This document shows, piece after piece, positions 22,334-30,225 of a stretch of DNA of 39,936 nt. Position 1 is the stretch's first letter. Each line of letters starts with the position of its first letter. Made by a program: the position numbers and the translations under genes. The stretch comes from Caldifarciminota bacterium (lineage in GTDB: Bacteria; Hydrothermota; UBA3073; JACQXS01; JAGMCI01), in contig JAGMCI010000029.1 in the NCBI GenBank assembly GCA_023129325.1, forward strand, positions 1 to 39,936, written 5' to 3'. The notes below the pieces were generated by a model. It was not told the DNA's origin. It searched no databases and saw only the letters and a program-made list of their open reading frames with translations.

Positions 22334-22788
22334 ATTTCCCCCCGCAATATCTTTTTTAACATTTCTATATCTTCAAGGTCTTTTGGTCTGTCTAAATATT
22401 TCTTGGTCTCAATTAAATCCTCAATTGAGATGACATTAATTTTTACATTTCTCAGATATTTTATAGCTCTGCGTTCCCACATATCATTAAAATCAGTCAT
22501 CCTTGCTCCTGCTTGAATATCTACATTTATGTAGTCTACAATTGAATACATAGTTGCTTCTAAAATAACTTCAGGTGCTAATTTACCAGCCCTCTTAAGT
22601 CCAGCTTCCTTCAACGCTTTTAGAGTTTTACGACAATTTTCCAAGGTCGGTTCTATTAGTATATCCAAATCCAGAGTAAATCTCGGAATTCCATGTGCCA
22701 TAACTGCAATTCCGCCTATTACAAGGTATTTTACCCTATTTCTGTTTAGTGCCTTGTATACCTCTCTGTGTTCTTCTAAGATTGACAT
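22330..22788 (-). CDS. Nucleotidyltransferase-fold protein (AbiEii/DUF6036-like)
   Basis: 152 aa from the ATG at 22788, which has a Shine-Dalgarno (AAGGGGAAGA); the frame is open further up to 22839. YLVIGGIAVMAHGIPRFTLDLDILI carries the G-G-x-A-x-x-x-H-G and D-L-D-I pattern of this family, and VDYINVDIQAG the third acidic position. It is typical of toxin-antitoxin nucleotidyltransferases. The upstream small gene overlaps it by 53 bases and may be the partner. It overlaps purD by 4 bases, so purD is translated behind it. Confidence 0.8.
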   Translation of the reverse strand: MSILEEHREVYKALNRNRVKYLVIGGIAVMAHGIPRFTLDLDILIEPTLENCRKTLKALKEAGLKRAGKLAPEVILEATMYSIVDYINVDIQAGARMTDFNDMWERRAIKYLRNVKINVISIEDLIETKKYLDRPKDLEDIEMLKKILRGEI

Positions 22789-22930
22789 CTCTTTTCTTCC
22801 CCTTTTGGATATCTCTATAAAACTGCATAAAACTTGCAAACATCTCGTATTTACGGGTAAATGATAATGGCAAAAACCATTTTATTTTATATTCCATTGG
22901 TTCATACTTTATATTATCAAATTTACCCAA
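22736..22930 (-). CDS. Small protein, possible partner of the nucleotidyltransferase
   Basis: 64 aa from a TTG preceded by AGGGGGGTCAGA; a shorter version would begin at the ATG at 22897 (MEYKIKW). The segment YKIKWFLPLSFTRKYEMFAS and FMQFYRDIQKGKK resembles short helical proteins found in front of nucleotidyltransferases. Its C-terminal third overlaps the nucleotidyltransferase start in another frame, which lowers certainty. Function unknown. Confidence 0.5.
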   Translation of the reverse strand: MGKFDNIKYEPMEYKIKWFLPLSFTRKYEMFASFMQFYRDIQKGKKRDVNLRRTQRGIQGTKQK

Positions 22931-22945
22931 TCTGACCCCCCTAAA

Positions 22946-22974
22946 GTGTCATTCTGAACTTGGTTCAGAATCTC
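22946..22974. repeat. Hairpin repeat TGTCATTCTGAAC family
   Basis: TGTCATTCTGAACTTGGTTC and AGAATCTC: the hairpin is ATTCTGAAC-TTG-GTTCAGAAT. It is the same element as 7158-7186, whose stem reads ATGCTGAAC / TTTCAGCAT, a compensatory T-A for G-C change in the stem. Confidence 0.8.
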
Positions 22975-22997
22975 TTAACATCTTTACATAGATATTT

Positions 22998-23240
22998 TCA
23001 TTTTACAATTTGAACAACTTTATCTCTTGATTTCTCACCTTTTATAATTTTAATATTTGATTTTTTTATATCAAAATGCTTGGCTAAAACCTTTATAAGC
23101 AACTTATTTGCCTTCCCCTCAACAGGTGGTGCAGTGAGCCAAACTTTAATCCGCCTAAGGCGGATACCATCTTCTTCCTTAACCTCATTTTTCCTTGCAT
23201 TTGGTACTACCCTGACCTGTATAACTTGTTTCTTATTCAC
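22998..23240 (-). CDS. yggU: DUF167/YggU-family protein with an in-frame palindrome
   Basis: 80 aa. Family features: VRVVPNARKNEV, then VWLTAPPVEGKANKLLIKVLAKHF and IKGEKSRDKVVQI. The function of YggU proteins is unknown. Between EEDG and KVWLTAPP it has the extra residues IRLRRI, encoded by the perfect 17-bp palindrome ATCCGCCTAAGGCGGAT (23149-23165), which also occurs in the gap at 20954. The insertion keeps the frame. It lies between the nucleotidyltransferase pair and hicA on the same strand. Confidence 0.9.
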   Translation of the reverse strand: MNKKQVIQVRVVPNARKNEVKEEDGIRLRRIKVWLTAPPVEGKANKLLIKVLAKHFDIKKSNIKIIKGEKSRDKVVQIVK

Positions 23241-23255
23241 CTTCTCATCTTTTAC

Positions 23256-23477
23256 TTACAATAACTTTACAAACTCATCTACTGTTAAACCAGAGTGGCG
23301 GATAATAGAACGCAATGTTCCACGGTCCAATTCTTTATGTAAAGGGACAACTACTTGAGCAAAAGGAGTATCACAGCGAAGGGTTACATGGCTACCTTCC
23401 TGTCTCTTAAAATAAAAACCAGCCCTTTTTAGAGCCTTGATACACTCCTTACCTGATAAGACAGGAAGCTTACTCAT
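23256..23477 (-). CDS. hicA: HicA-family mRNA interferase toxin
   Basis: 73 aa. LSGKECIKALKRAGF, then FKRQEGSHVTLRC with the conserved catalytic His, and VVVPLHKELDRGTLRSIIRHSGLTVDEF are diagnostic. HicA cuts mRNA and tmRNA. Its ATG overlaps the hicB stop by 4 bases. Order hicB-hicA. Confidence 0.93.
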   Translation of the reverse strand: MSKLPVLSGKECIKALKRAGFYFKRQEGSHVTLRCDTPFAQVVVPLHKELDRGTLRSIIRHSGLTVDEFVKLL

Positions 23478-23680
23478 ACTGCTACCACTTTGGTCTCAAA
23501 TTTTTCTTCAGGAATTGGTAAATTATCTTCTTCAAGAGCATGGATATAGCAATTTATAGCCTCTTTAATATTCTTGAGTGCTTCCTCCTCTGTCTTACCC
23601 TGACTGACACATCCGCGTAAGCTTGGGCATTCAGCTACCCAATAACCATCTTCACCTGGATATAACATAACTTCTCTCAT
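23474..23680 (-). CDS. hicB: HicB-family antitoxin
   Basis: 68 aa. MLYPGEDGYWVAECPSLRGC, then VSQGKTEEEALKNIKEAIN, is the degenerate RNase H-like HicB fold. There is no C-terminal DNA-binding domain, so this is the short HicB type. A Shine-Dalgarno (AGGAGGTGAG) and a good promoter precede the ATG. Confidence 0.93.
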   Translation of the reverse strand: MREVMLYPGEDGYWVAECPSLRGCVSQGKTEEEALKNIKEAINCYIHALEEDNLPIPEEKFETKVVAV

Positions 23681-23706
23681 TTCTCACCTCCTGCGACTAC
23701 TTTTTT

Positions 23707-23735
23707 ATCTTAATATAAAATTTATAATTTGTCAA
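23707..23735 (-). promoter_or_regulatory. Promoter of hicBA
   Basis: On the minus strand ACTTGACA gives the -35 TTGACA (23730-23735), then a 17-bp spacer and TAAGAT (23707-23712). The predicted leader is about 20 nt. Confidence 0.75.
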
Positions 23736-23739
23736 GTCC

Positions 23740-24170
23740 AATATACTTCTATCTTAAAAATCAAACCCGACATCAAATTTTCAACTTAAAAGAGAGCCAT
23801 CCCCTCTTGCGTGCAATTTGCGTGCAATTTTATTTTAACCTGTACTTTATAATGGTCATTTATCTTATTAGTTATGGTAAATTTAGGCTTAAACATCTTT
23901 ACCTGAAAATCAAACCTGACATTAAATTGTTATGGTTTAGCGTCTCCTAAATGCATTGACGTAGCGCGGGGGTTTATCCCCCGCCTAATTATTTGCCGAG
24001 GACAAGCCTCGGCGCTACTATAATTTATTTGTATTATCCCAAAAGAAAGGAAATTGATGTCAGGGCTCATTTTTGCTTATGTTAATTCTTGCCTGCGGCA
24101 AGCAGGTTTGAGGTTGACATTTTCTGATTCTTGAATTCCAGCCTGACCCCATTTTTTAAATACAATCCCT
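23740..24170. repeat. Gene-free gap with direct and palindromic repeats
   Basis: AAAATCAAACCCGACATCAA (23757) and AAAATCAAACCTGACATTAA (23905) are direct repeats about 148 bp apart. GTGCAATTTGC and GTGCAATTTTA lie at 23812. A GTAGCGC...GCGCTAC element follows at 23962-24017: GCGGGGG-TTTAT-CCCCCGC, then GCCGAGG-ACAA-GCCTCGGC. Then CCTGCGGCAAGCAGG at about 24093. No convincing gene; a short open frame across 23729-23950 is made largely of the repeats. Confidence 0.75.
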
Positions 24171-24902
24171 TTAACTTTTAGGTGCCAAGCATATAGATAT
24201 CTTATGTATCCTTAGGAACCAATCTTCTTTGTCTACGACTCCTGCAATAAATTTAAGAACAAACCTTAGTTTCGATACACCTTCGTCAAACTCTACTCTC
24301 TTTTGGGTGTCTAATGCAGAAGACTGAAAATATCTCCACTTTTCATGCCATTGTCCCGGGTCACATAGATGCTCATATTCCAAAATGCCATTACAGATTC
24401 CATGATTATAGTATAAGGAGACAAAAAATTCTACCCATGCTATTTCTTTATCTTTAGGGCATTGGTAGGAAAATTCTGCGTAATTCCCAGGATGATAGTG
24501 TTCCTTTGAGATTTCAATTGTGAGGTCTTTAGTGTTTTCATGTTTCCATGCCCTTTCTGGTTTATCTTTATGTAATTCTTTATCATGTGAGAAAATCCAA
24601 TCTTTCCAATTATTTTCTATTACAGCAAACCTGTCAAGATAAGAAAGTATTGACGAAGGATGAGCATACTCATCAGGGAAAGTAGATTTGAGAGTGTTAA
24701 GGAAAATCTTATCTCTGCGTTTCCCTTTCCCCATGATGAAGCCTAGCATCTGGTATAACTGAATTGTTAAAGTTAACCTAAAGGCATCTCTCGTTGATTT
24801 GGCAGTATTTCTTATTTCTATCCAAAGTCTAATAGTAAAAACCACATACACACAGGTAGCAACTGCGATTATAGCAGTAAAGAAAATCATTGTTTTACTC
24901 AT
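24171..24902 (-). CDS. Membrane-anchored protein paired with Type IIG RM
   Basis: 243 aa. One N-terminal membrane helix (residues 5-27, MIFFTAIIAVATCVYVVFTI) and a soluble, mostly helical remainder rich in Trp, His and Lys (NNWKDWIFSHDKEL, EHYHPGNYAEFSYQC, ICNGILEYEHLCDPGQWHEK). No known domain recognised. The ATG directly follows the stop of the restriction-modification gene (TAAATG), so both are translated from one mRNA. Proteins with a single N-terminal helix plus a helical domain often accompany defence genes, hence an accessory or regulatory role is possible but not shown. Confidence 0.75.
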   Translation of the reverse strand: MSKTMIFFTAIIAVATCVYVVFTIRLWIEIRNTAKSTRDAFRLTLTIQLYQMLGFIMGKGKRRDKIFLNTLKSTFPDEYAHPSSILSYLDRFAVIENNWKDWIFSHDKELHKDKPERAWKHENTKDLTIEISKEHYHPGNYAEFSYQCPKDKEIAWVEFFVSLYYNHGICNGILEYEHLCDPGQWHEKWRYFQSSALDTQKRVEFDEGVSKLRFVLKFIAGVVDKEDWFLRIHKISICLAPKS

Positions 24903-27731
24903 TTAAATTTTTTTGATGATTTCTCTCTCCTTTTTTGTAAGCCCGTAAAGGTTGTAAACGAGGAAGTTGATTTGATTGTCAAGGGCATCTATGCGGGTTT
25001 TATACATCTTTTTATCACTCTCCAATTTAGCAGAATGAAACTTTTCCTGTAATTCTAACATTTTATCCACCATCGCCACTAATTTATCATGCATTGCCTT
25101 CTCAGATGGATTGGTAAAATCAATAGTGCGAATGGGAAGTTGTTCTAAATGTCCCGATTTGACTATGGGAAAAGCATCTCTGTAATCAGTGAATACTTGT
25201 CTAAAATAGAAATTCAATAATTTGGAATTTAAGAGAGCAAGAATATATTTGATTTTTTCAGATGTTTGCTGAAGAGGAAATATAACGCAAGTAGTATTTA
25301 ATGTATAGAGTTTCCTATTATCATATGATAACTCTAAATTTTTACACACAAACTTACTAATCAATTTTTCTTCTATTTCGAATATTCTTGGCTGCCTTGC
25401 ACGATCAAGTTGATTGACAATATAATGAACGTAAAGTTTGCTATCTTCAGTATAATATCGGTGAATTTGTTTCCCTTGAACTATTTTTTTATATTTCTCA
25501 TTCACTTTCTTTTTGGTGATAAACCTCTTGTCATCACCAGTGGTAAGTCCCCTCCAAACCTCACACAATTCTTTAAGCGGTCTTGTATTTCTTAAACACT
25601 TACTGATTAATTTTGTAGAAGTTTCCGTCAAATGAATTAAGAATCTTGAACGATAAAAGCTCGAGAGTATAGCTTGATCTATATGATTAGTCTGACCTGC
25701 AAACTTTATAGTAATCCTATTTCCATTTCCAATGTCTTTCTTATATACAATTACCAAACCTTCAACAACAGCATTTTCAAACACTCTGCCTTCGTTATTC
25801 AGGAAAAGTATTTTGGTATTGTGTAAAAAGAACTGCCTTATCGTCTCGCAATAATCATTTGTCAAAAGTGTATTGGGGACAATCATACCTCCGAAACCAT
25901 TTTTCTTGAGGATATTGTAACTTAATTCTAAAAAAGCAACGTATATGTTTACTTGTTGTTGAACATATTTATACTTTCGTTTATAGTAATCTATAACCAA
26001 TTTAGATTCCTCAAAACCTGTGTATCTCCCACCTTTAACCACGACATACGGGGGATTTCCTATTACTACATCAAACCCATCGTTATGAAAAATGTCGGGG
26101 AAGGCGGTTTTCCAATCAAAAACATTGATGCGCCTCATCTCGGCTTCATCAAAAAGAGTTGTTTGTTGTGTCCCGTAAAAATCAGGACCAATGAGAGAGT
26201 TGCCACATTTGATGTTATTTGATAAATCGGGCAAGAGCTTTAGCTGGGTATATCTAAATAGTTGCCTGGTTGACTCTTCAGTTTCTCCCTCCAAGAGTTT
26301 AAGAAGAAGGGAAAGTTTAGATACTTCTACTGCCTGAGTATCTATATCGACTCCAAATATATTATTAAGAAGAATTCTCTGTTTCTCTGCAATAGTTAAT
26401 TGAAAACTATCTTTTCCTGTCTGTATAATTTGCCCTTTCTTCAATGCTTTCTTGTAATTTGTGTCTTTGGAATACCAATCCAGATGATAGTTTAAGAGAC
26501 ATTGATACGCACCAAGAAGAAAACTCCCTGAGCCACAGGCAGGGTCAAGGATTTTGAGCTTATCAATCTGTTTTGGTGTTTTGCCTTTTATAATTTCTCC
26601 GACAGTGTTTTTAACAATGTAATCAACAATATATTTTGGTGTGTAATATACACCACCTGCCTTTTTTACTTCTAACTTTTCTTCTACCTTTACCTGATGG
26701 GCTGGAGTCAGGCGAATGGTCTTGCCTAAAAATTGTTCATAAATGTTGCTAAGAATTTCTACACCTAAAACAGAAAATTCATAAGGGGATTCCGGATAGT
26801 ATACAGATTTTAGAATTTCCTTTATTATTTTATCATCAACAGAGATACCCGGAGTAATCTTGTCTTTATCAAAATCAAATAATCCACTGTTATATTTTTC
26901 ATCGGAGTGAAGGAATATTTCCCTTAATCTTTTATATGTATTAGTCCCGTTTAAGAGATTCTGAAGTTTCCCGTAATCCTCAATCTGTCTATCTTCTGCT
27001 ATACGCAGGAATATAATTCTATCAATGATTTTTTGGATAGCAAAGTTCAGTTCATACAAGGATAACCGTTTATTCCGAAGGGCAATATTCTTTGCAAGTT
27101 TCTCACGCCACTTATCAATAAGTTTTAAAAATTCTTTGTCTACCTCTGATGTGCCTTTTTTATTCTTAGTTGATTCTACATATCGGTCAAAACTGCCTTT
27201 TAAAATGCCATCTTTTGAAAATGTATTATGTATGAAATCAAAATTTTTAAGATAATCTTTGTAGGTGCAGTAGAAAATGCGGGCACAGGAAGCCAAATCT
27301 TTTGGTGTAGGTTTAATTCTGGTATCATATACGGAGAATTCCTCAAAGTCTGTGAGAATAGAGAGGGGTAATTTGGCAGTATAAGCATATCGCCTTAATT
27401 GGTATGCAGATGATATCTGCTGCTTGAGGTCAACAGCTGGCTTTTTTGCCTCCACAAAGAACTTTCGGATTCCACCGATACGAAAGGAATAATCAGGCGC
27501 CTTGTGTTTTCCGGCAATAATAACCTCGGCTTCTCTTACAACCTCACGATACTGCTCAGCATAACCCTGTTTATTGGCAACATCCCAGCCCAGATTTTCG
27601 AAGAAAGGGTCTATAAAGTCGGTTCGGGTATTTGCCTCATCATAATCCGCTTTCTTGTATTGAGAAATATTCTCTTCAAATCTCTCTACCAACTTTTTAA
27701 TCTGTTCTTTTACCTCTATTTTCTTATCCAT
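24903..27731 (-). CDS. Type IIG (Eco57I-like) restriction-modification enzyme
   Basis: 942 aa, all activities in one chain. The N-terminal nuclease domain shows a PD-(D/E)xK pattern (APD80, then FFVE94AK96). A helical connector spans about residues 180-350. The N6-adenine methyltransferase starts with VYYTPKYIVDYIV, motif I LDPACGSGSFLLGAY (about 396-408) and motif IV GNPPY (about 558-562). The C-terminus is a target-recognition region (about 700-940, with EVWRGLTTGDDKRF and LLNSKLLNFYFRQV typical of Type IIG TRDs). It methylates host DNA and cuts unmodified sites. The recognition sequence cannot be read from the sequence. No frameshift or truncation. Confidence 0.93.
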   Translation of the reverse strand: MDKKIEVKEQIKKLVERFEENISQYKKADYDEANTRTDFIDPFFENLGWDVANKQGYAEQYREVVREAEVIIAGKHKAPDYSFRIGGIRKFFVEAKKPAVDLKQQISSAYQLRRYAYTAKLPLSILTDFEEFSVYDTRIKPTPKDLASCARIFYCTYKDYLKNFDFIHNTFSKDGILKGSFDRYVESTKNKKGTSEVDKEFLKLIDKWREKLAKNIALRNKRLSLYELNFAIQKIIDRIIFLRIAEDRQIEDYGKLQNLLNGTNTYKRLREIFLHSDEKYNSGLFDFDKDKITPGISVDDKIIKEILKSVYYPESPYEFSVLGVEILSNIYEQFLGKTIRLTPAHQVKVEEKLEVKKAGGVYYTPKYIVDYIVKNTVGEIIKGKTPKQIDKLKILDPACGSGSFLLGAYQCLLNYHLDWYSKDTNYKKALKKGQIIQTGKDSFQLTIAEKQRILLNNIFGVDIDTQAVEVSKLSLLLKLLEGETEESTRQLFRYTQLKLLPDLSNNIKCGNSLIGPDFYGTQQTTLFDEAEMRRINVFDWKTAFPDIFHNDGFDVVIGNPPYVVVKGGRYTGFEESKLVIDYYKRKYKYVQQQVNIYVAFLELSYNILKKNGFGGMIVPNTLLTNDYCETIRQFFLHNTKILFLNNEGRVFENAVVEGLVIVYKKDIGNGNRITIKFAGQTNHIDQAILSSFYRSRFLIHLTETSTKLISKCLRNTRPLKELCEVWRGLTTGDDKRFITKKKVNEKYKKIVQGKQIHRYYTEDSKLYVHYIVNQLDRARQPRIFEIEEKLISKFVCKNLELSYDNRKLYTLNTTCVIFPLQQTSEKIKYILALLNSKLLNFYFRQVFTDYRDAFPIVKSGHLEQLPIRTIDFTNPSEKAMHDKLVAMVDKMLELQEKFHSAKLESDKKMYKTRIDALDNQINFLVYNLYGLTKKEREIIKKI

Positions 27732-27779
27732 CTCTACATATTTTCTTTATTACTAACCTTACTCACTCATCTTTACTAA

Positions 27780-28673
27780 TCAACTTTTTAATGCCCCTCG
27801 TGGGGTAAAGCCACGACCTAATACTTCATATACATCTGTTATTATCATAAAACATTCCGGGTCAATCTCTTTAACAAGTTCACGGAGCTGAGGTATTTCC
27901 CTTTTTGTAACTACGCAGAATAGAGTGGTTTTTTCTTCTCCTTTATACATACCACGACTCTTAAATTCAGTGACTCCTCTTTGCATTTTTTTAGCAATAA
28001 CATCTGATATTTTATCAGGAATTTCTGAAAATATAAACGCCGCTCTCACATAACTTGTGCCTTCAATTACATAATCAATTACTTTAGCTGCTATGAACAT
28101 AGTAATAAAACCATAAAAAATGGCATCAAATGAATGAAAACAAAGCCCGGCTCCTATAATGATTATAGCATCTACAATCATAATGCCTGTCCCTGTGGAA
28201 AAATTGGTGTATCGTCCTGTAATTCTACCTATAATATCTGTCCCTCCTGTAGAACCTCCTCCTCTAAATACAAGCCCTAATCCAATACCTACCATTAATC
28301 CACCAAATATAGAACCAATGAGTATATTTTCTGTTAAAGGAGGTATCTTTAACCCATAGACAAAGAAATCGGAAAAAGCAGAAAGCAAAATAAATCCCAC
28401 GGCAGTTCGTAAGCCAAAAACCTTACCCAAGAATTTGAGTCCTGCCAAGAAAAGAGGTATATTGAGTCCAAGCATTACAAGCCCGAAAGGTGTATTAAAG
28501 AACTTATTAAATATGATTGAGATTCCACTCATGCCTCCTGGCACGATATGTAATGGTATGAGAAAGAAAACAAACGATAGGGCACCAATTATAGTTCCCA
28601 GCACAATAAGTATGTAATCCCTGATAAGACGCCTGTTCAATCTATTAGAAAAGAATCTCCGAATCTTACTCAT
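27780..28673 (-). CDS. YitT/DUF2179-family membrane protein
   Basis: 297 aa. Five or six hydrophobic helices in the first 210 residues, with the family motif IPLHIVPGGMSGISIIF and GLGLVFRGGGSTGGTDII, and a C-terminal DUF2179 domain (EEKTTLFCVVTKREIPQLRE, DPECFMIITDVYEVLGRGF). Role unknown in this lineage; family members are inner-membrane proteins. 48 bases upstream of the RM gene on the same strand; co-transcription is possible. Confidence 0.92.
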   Translation of the reverse strand: MSKIRRFFSNRLNRRLIRDYILIVLGTIIGALSFVFFLIPLHIVPGGMSGISIIFNKFFNTPFGLVMLGLNIPLFLAGLKFLGKVFGLRTAVGFILLSAFSDFFVYGLKIPPLTENILIGSIFGGLMVGIGLGLVFRGGGSTGGTDIIGRITGRYTNFSTGTGIMIVDAIIIIGAGLCFHSFDAIFYGFITMFIAAKVIDYVIEGTSYVRAAFIFSEIPDKISDVIAKKMQRGVTEFKSRGMYKGEEKTTLFCVVTKREIPQLRELVKEIDPECFMIITDVYEVLGRGFTPRGALKS

Positions 28674-28689
28674 TTTTTATTTTCTTTTA

Positions 28690-28825
28690 TTGACAGTGAT
28701 TTAATTTGACAGGATTTACAGGATTTTTATTTAATTTCTTACCCGCCTTGACTCGCAGGCCCGCTTCGCCAAAGCTCCAGCGAGGCGAGCGAGACAGGTA
28801 ATCCTGTTAATCTTGTCCGTCATTG
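28690..28825. repeat. Palindrome inside palindrome (GACAGGATT family)
   Basis: Outer arms TTTGACAGGATTTACAGGAT and AATCCTGTTAATCTTGTCCG. Inside, a GC-rich element CCCGCCTTGACTCGCAGG, CCCGCTTCGCC and GGCGAGCGAGACAGGT has clearly different base composition from its AT-rich surroundings. It resembles the GC-rich palindromic segment in degQ. Confidence 0.75.
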
Positions 28826-28835
28826 CTTTTTATTT

Positions 28836-29702
28836 TTATCTCTTATCCCGCACATAATTTATGTGCGGGACTCTTTCAATCCCTGTTGATTTAGCAGATT
28901 CTTTTAACCTTTCTAAAACCTTATAAGGCACTGTAAAATCCCCAATTTGAGTATAGCCTGGTCTTGTGCCATGCGAATCGGAACCACCAGTTGGAATTAG
29001 TTTATATTCTTCTGCTATTTTTAAATATTTTTTTATTTGAGCTTTAGAATGTGAAGGATACCAGGTCTCTATTCCTAAAAGTCCTTCATTGACAAAATCA
29101 GGAATCCATTCGTCTCTGTTAAGTAAGCCAGGATGAGCCAGAACAGGAATGCCTCCTGTGTTAAGTATAAGTTCTATAGTTGAACGGGTAGGCATATTTG
29201 ACTTTGATACATAACAGGGTTTACCGTCCCCAAGATATTTTGAAAATACTTCACGAAAATCTTTAACTAATCCTTTATCCACAAGTGTTTCTGCTATATG
29301 AGGTCTGCCAATGCCTCCAAGTCCTGAATGTTCTTTTATATCATCAAGAGTTATGTGAATGTTATACTCCTTAAATTTTAAGATAATTTTTTCCGCTCTT
29401 ACAAGTCTCGCTTGTTTCATTTCTTGAAGAAAATTAAGTAATGTTTGATTATGTATGTCTATAAAATAACCAAGCAGATGGATACTTTTATTCTCCCTTT
29501 TAGCTGAAAGCTCAACTCCCGGAATTATATCAATACCAAGTTTTTTACCAATCTTGGTTGCCTCAGAAATGCCAGCTATCTCATCGTGGTCAGTTATAGA
29601 AATTGCAGAAATTCCGTTCAGTTTTGCAAGCTTAACCACTTCTTGAGGTGTCAAATTTCCATCAGAAAAAATAGTATGAGTATGTAAATCAACGACTTTC
29701 AT
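28836..29702 (-). CDS. PHP-domain phosphoesterase
   Basis: 288 aa from the ATG at 29702 (MKVVDLHTHT); a TTG at 29735 would add 11 unlikely residues overlapping coaD. Metal-binding motifs: DLHTHTIFSDG, ISITDHDEI, PGVELSA, LLGYFID, LAHPG and GGSDSHG. Similar proteins are YciV/RNase AM or TrpH, which act on 3',5'-bisphosphates or RNA ends. The last 17 residues (STGIERVPHINYVRDKR) are encoded by repeats: AACAGGGATTGAAAGAG and the palindrome CCCGCACATAAATTATGTGC (28847-28869). This suggests insertion-driven extension of the C-terminus. Confidence 0.9.
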   Translation of the reverse strand: MKVVDLHTHTIFSDGNLTPQEVVKLAKLNGISAISITDHDEIAGISEATKIGKKLGIDIIPGVELSAKRENKSIHLLGYFIDIHNQTLLNFLQEMKQARLVRAEKIILKFKEYNIHITLDDIKEHSGLGGIGRPHIAETLVDKGLVKDFREVFSKYLGDGKPCYVSKSNMPTRSTIELILNTGGIPVLAHPGLLNRDEWIPDFVNEGLLGIETWYPSHSKAQIKKYLKIAEEYKLIPTGGSDSHGTRPGYTQIGDFTVPYKVLERLKESAKSTGIERVPHINYVRDKR

Positions 29703-29721
29703 GCCCCTTAGGTCCCACTCA

Positions 29722-30225
29722 TCACTCTGTGTCAATCTTGTATCCCATTTTTAATGTTCTCTTTAATGGCTCTACTACAATTTGTGGCACAAACTGGGAG
29801 ATGTCACCGCCACTGAAGGCAATTTCTTTGATGGTACTGGAAGATAGGGGGAAATATTCTTCACCCGCCATAATAAATATAGTTTCCAGTTCCGGGTAAA
29901 GCCTCCTGTTCAGCTGGCACATCTGGAATTCATAATCAAAGTCAGATACAGCACGTAGTCCCCGAATGATTATTTTAGCACCCTTTTTCTTGAGATAATT
30001 GGCAAGCAAACCATCCCAGGCATCAACTTCTATTCCTTTTAGCCCTTTTGTGGCTTCACGTGCAAATCTGATACGCTCTTCCATGCTGAACAGAGGAGCC
30101 TTCTCACGATGTTTGACAACAAGGACAATGATATGCTTAAAGAGTCGCTGTGCCCTGGAAAGTATGTCTAAATGACCATTAGTAATGGGGTCAAAAGTCC
30201 CAGGATATACTACAAACTCACTCAT
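29722..30225 (-). CDS. coaD: Phosphopantetheine adenylyltransferase
   Basis: 167 aa. VVYPGTFDPITNGHLDILSR (T/HxGH nucleotidyl motif), then LFSMEERIRFAREAT, IIRGLRAVSDFDYEFQM and EEYFPLSSSTIKEIA are diagnostic. It adenylylates phosphopantetheine in coenzyme A synthesis. It overlaps the stop of the upstream AbiEii-like gene by 4 bases. The PHP gene follows 19 bases downstream. Confidence 0.97.
   Translation of the reverse strand: MSEFVVYPGTFDPITNGHLDILSRAQRLFKHIIVLVVKHREKAPLFSMEERIRFAREATKGLKGIEVDAWDGLLANYLKKKGAKIIIRGLRAVSDFDYEFQMCQLNRRLYPELETIFIMAGEEYFPLSSSTIKEIAFSGGDISQFVPQIVVEPLKRTLKMGYKIDTE

Noticed and set aside
23729-23950. Open frame of 73 codons on the plus strand
   Set aside because: It overlaps the hicB promoter, is built from the AAAATCAAACC direct repeats and has no ribosome-binding site.
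29703-29735. TTG start of the PHP gene at 29735
   Set aside because: The extra 11 residues overlap coaD and do not fit the family, which starts at MKVVDLHTH.
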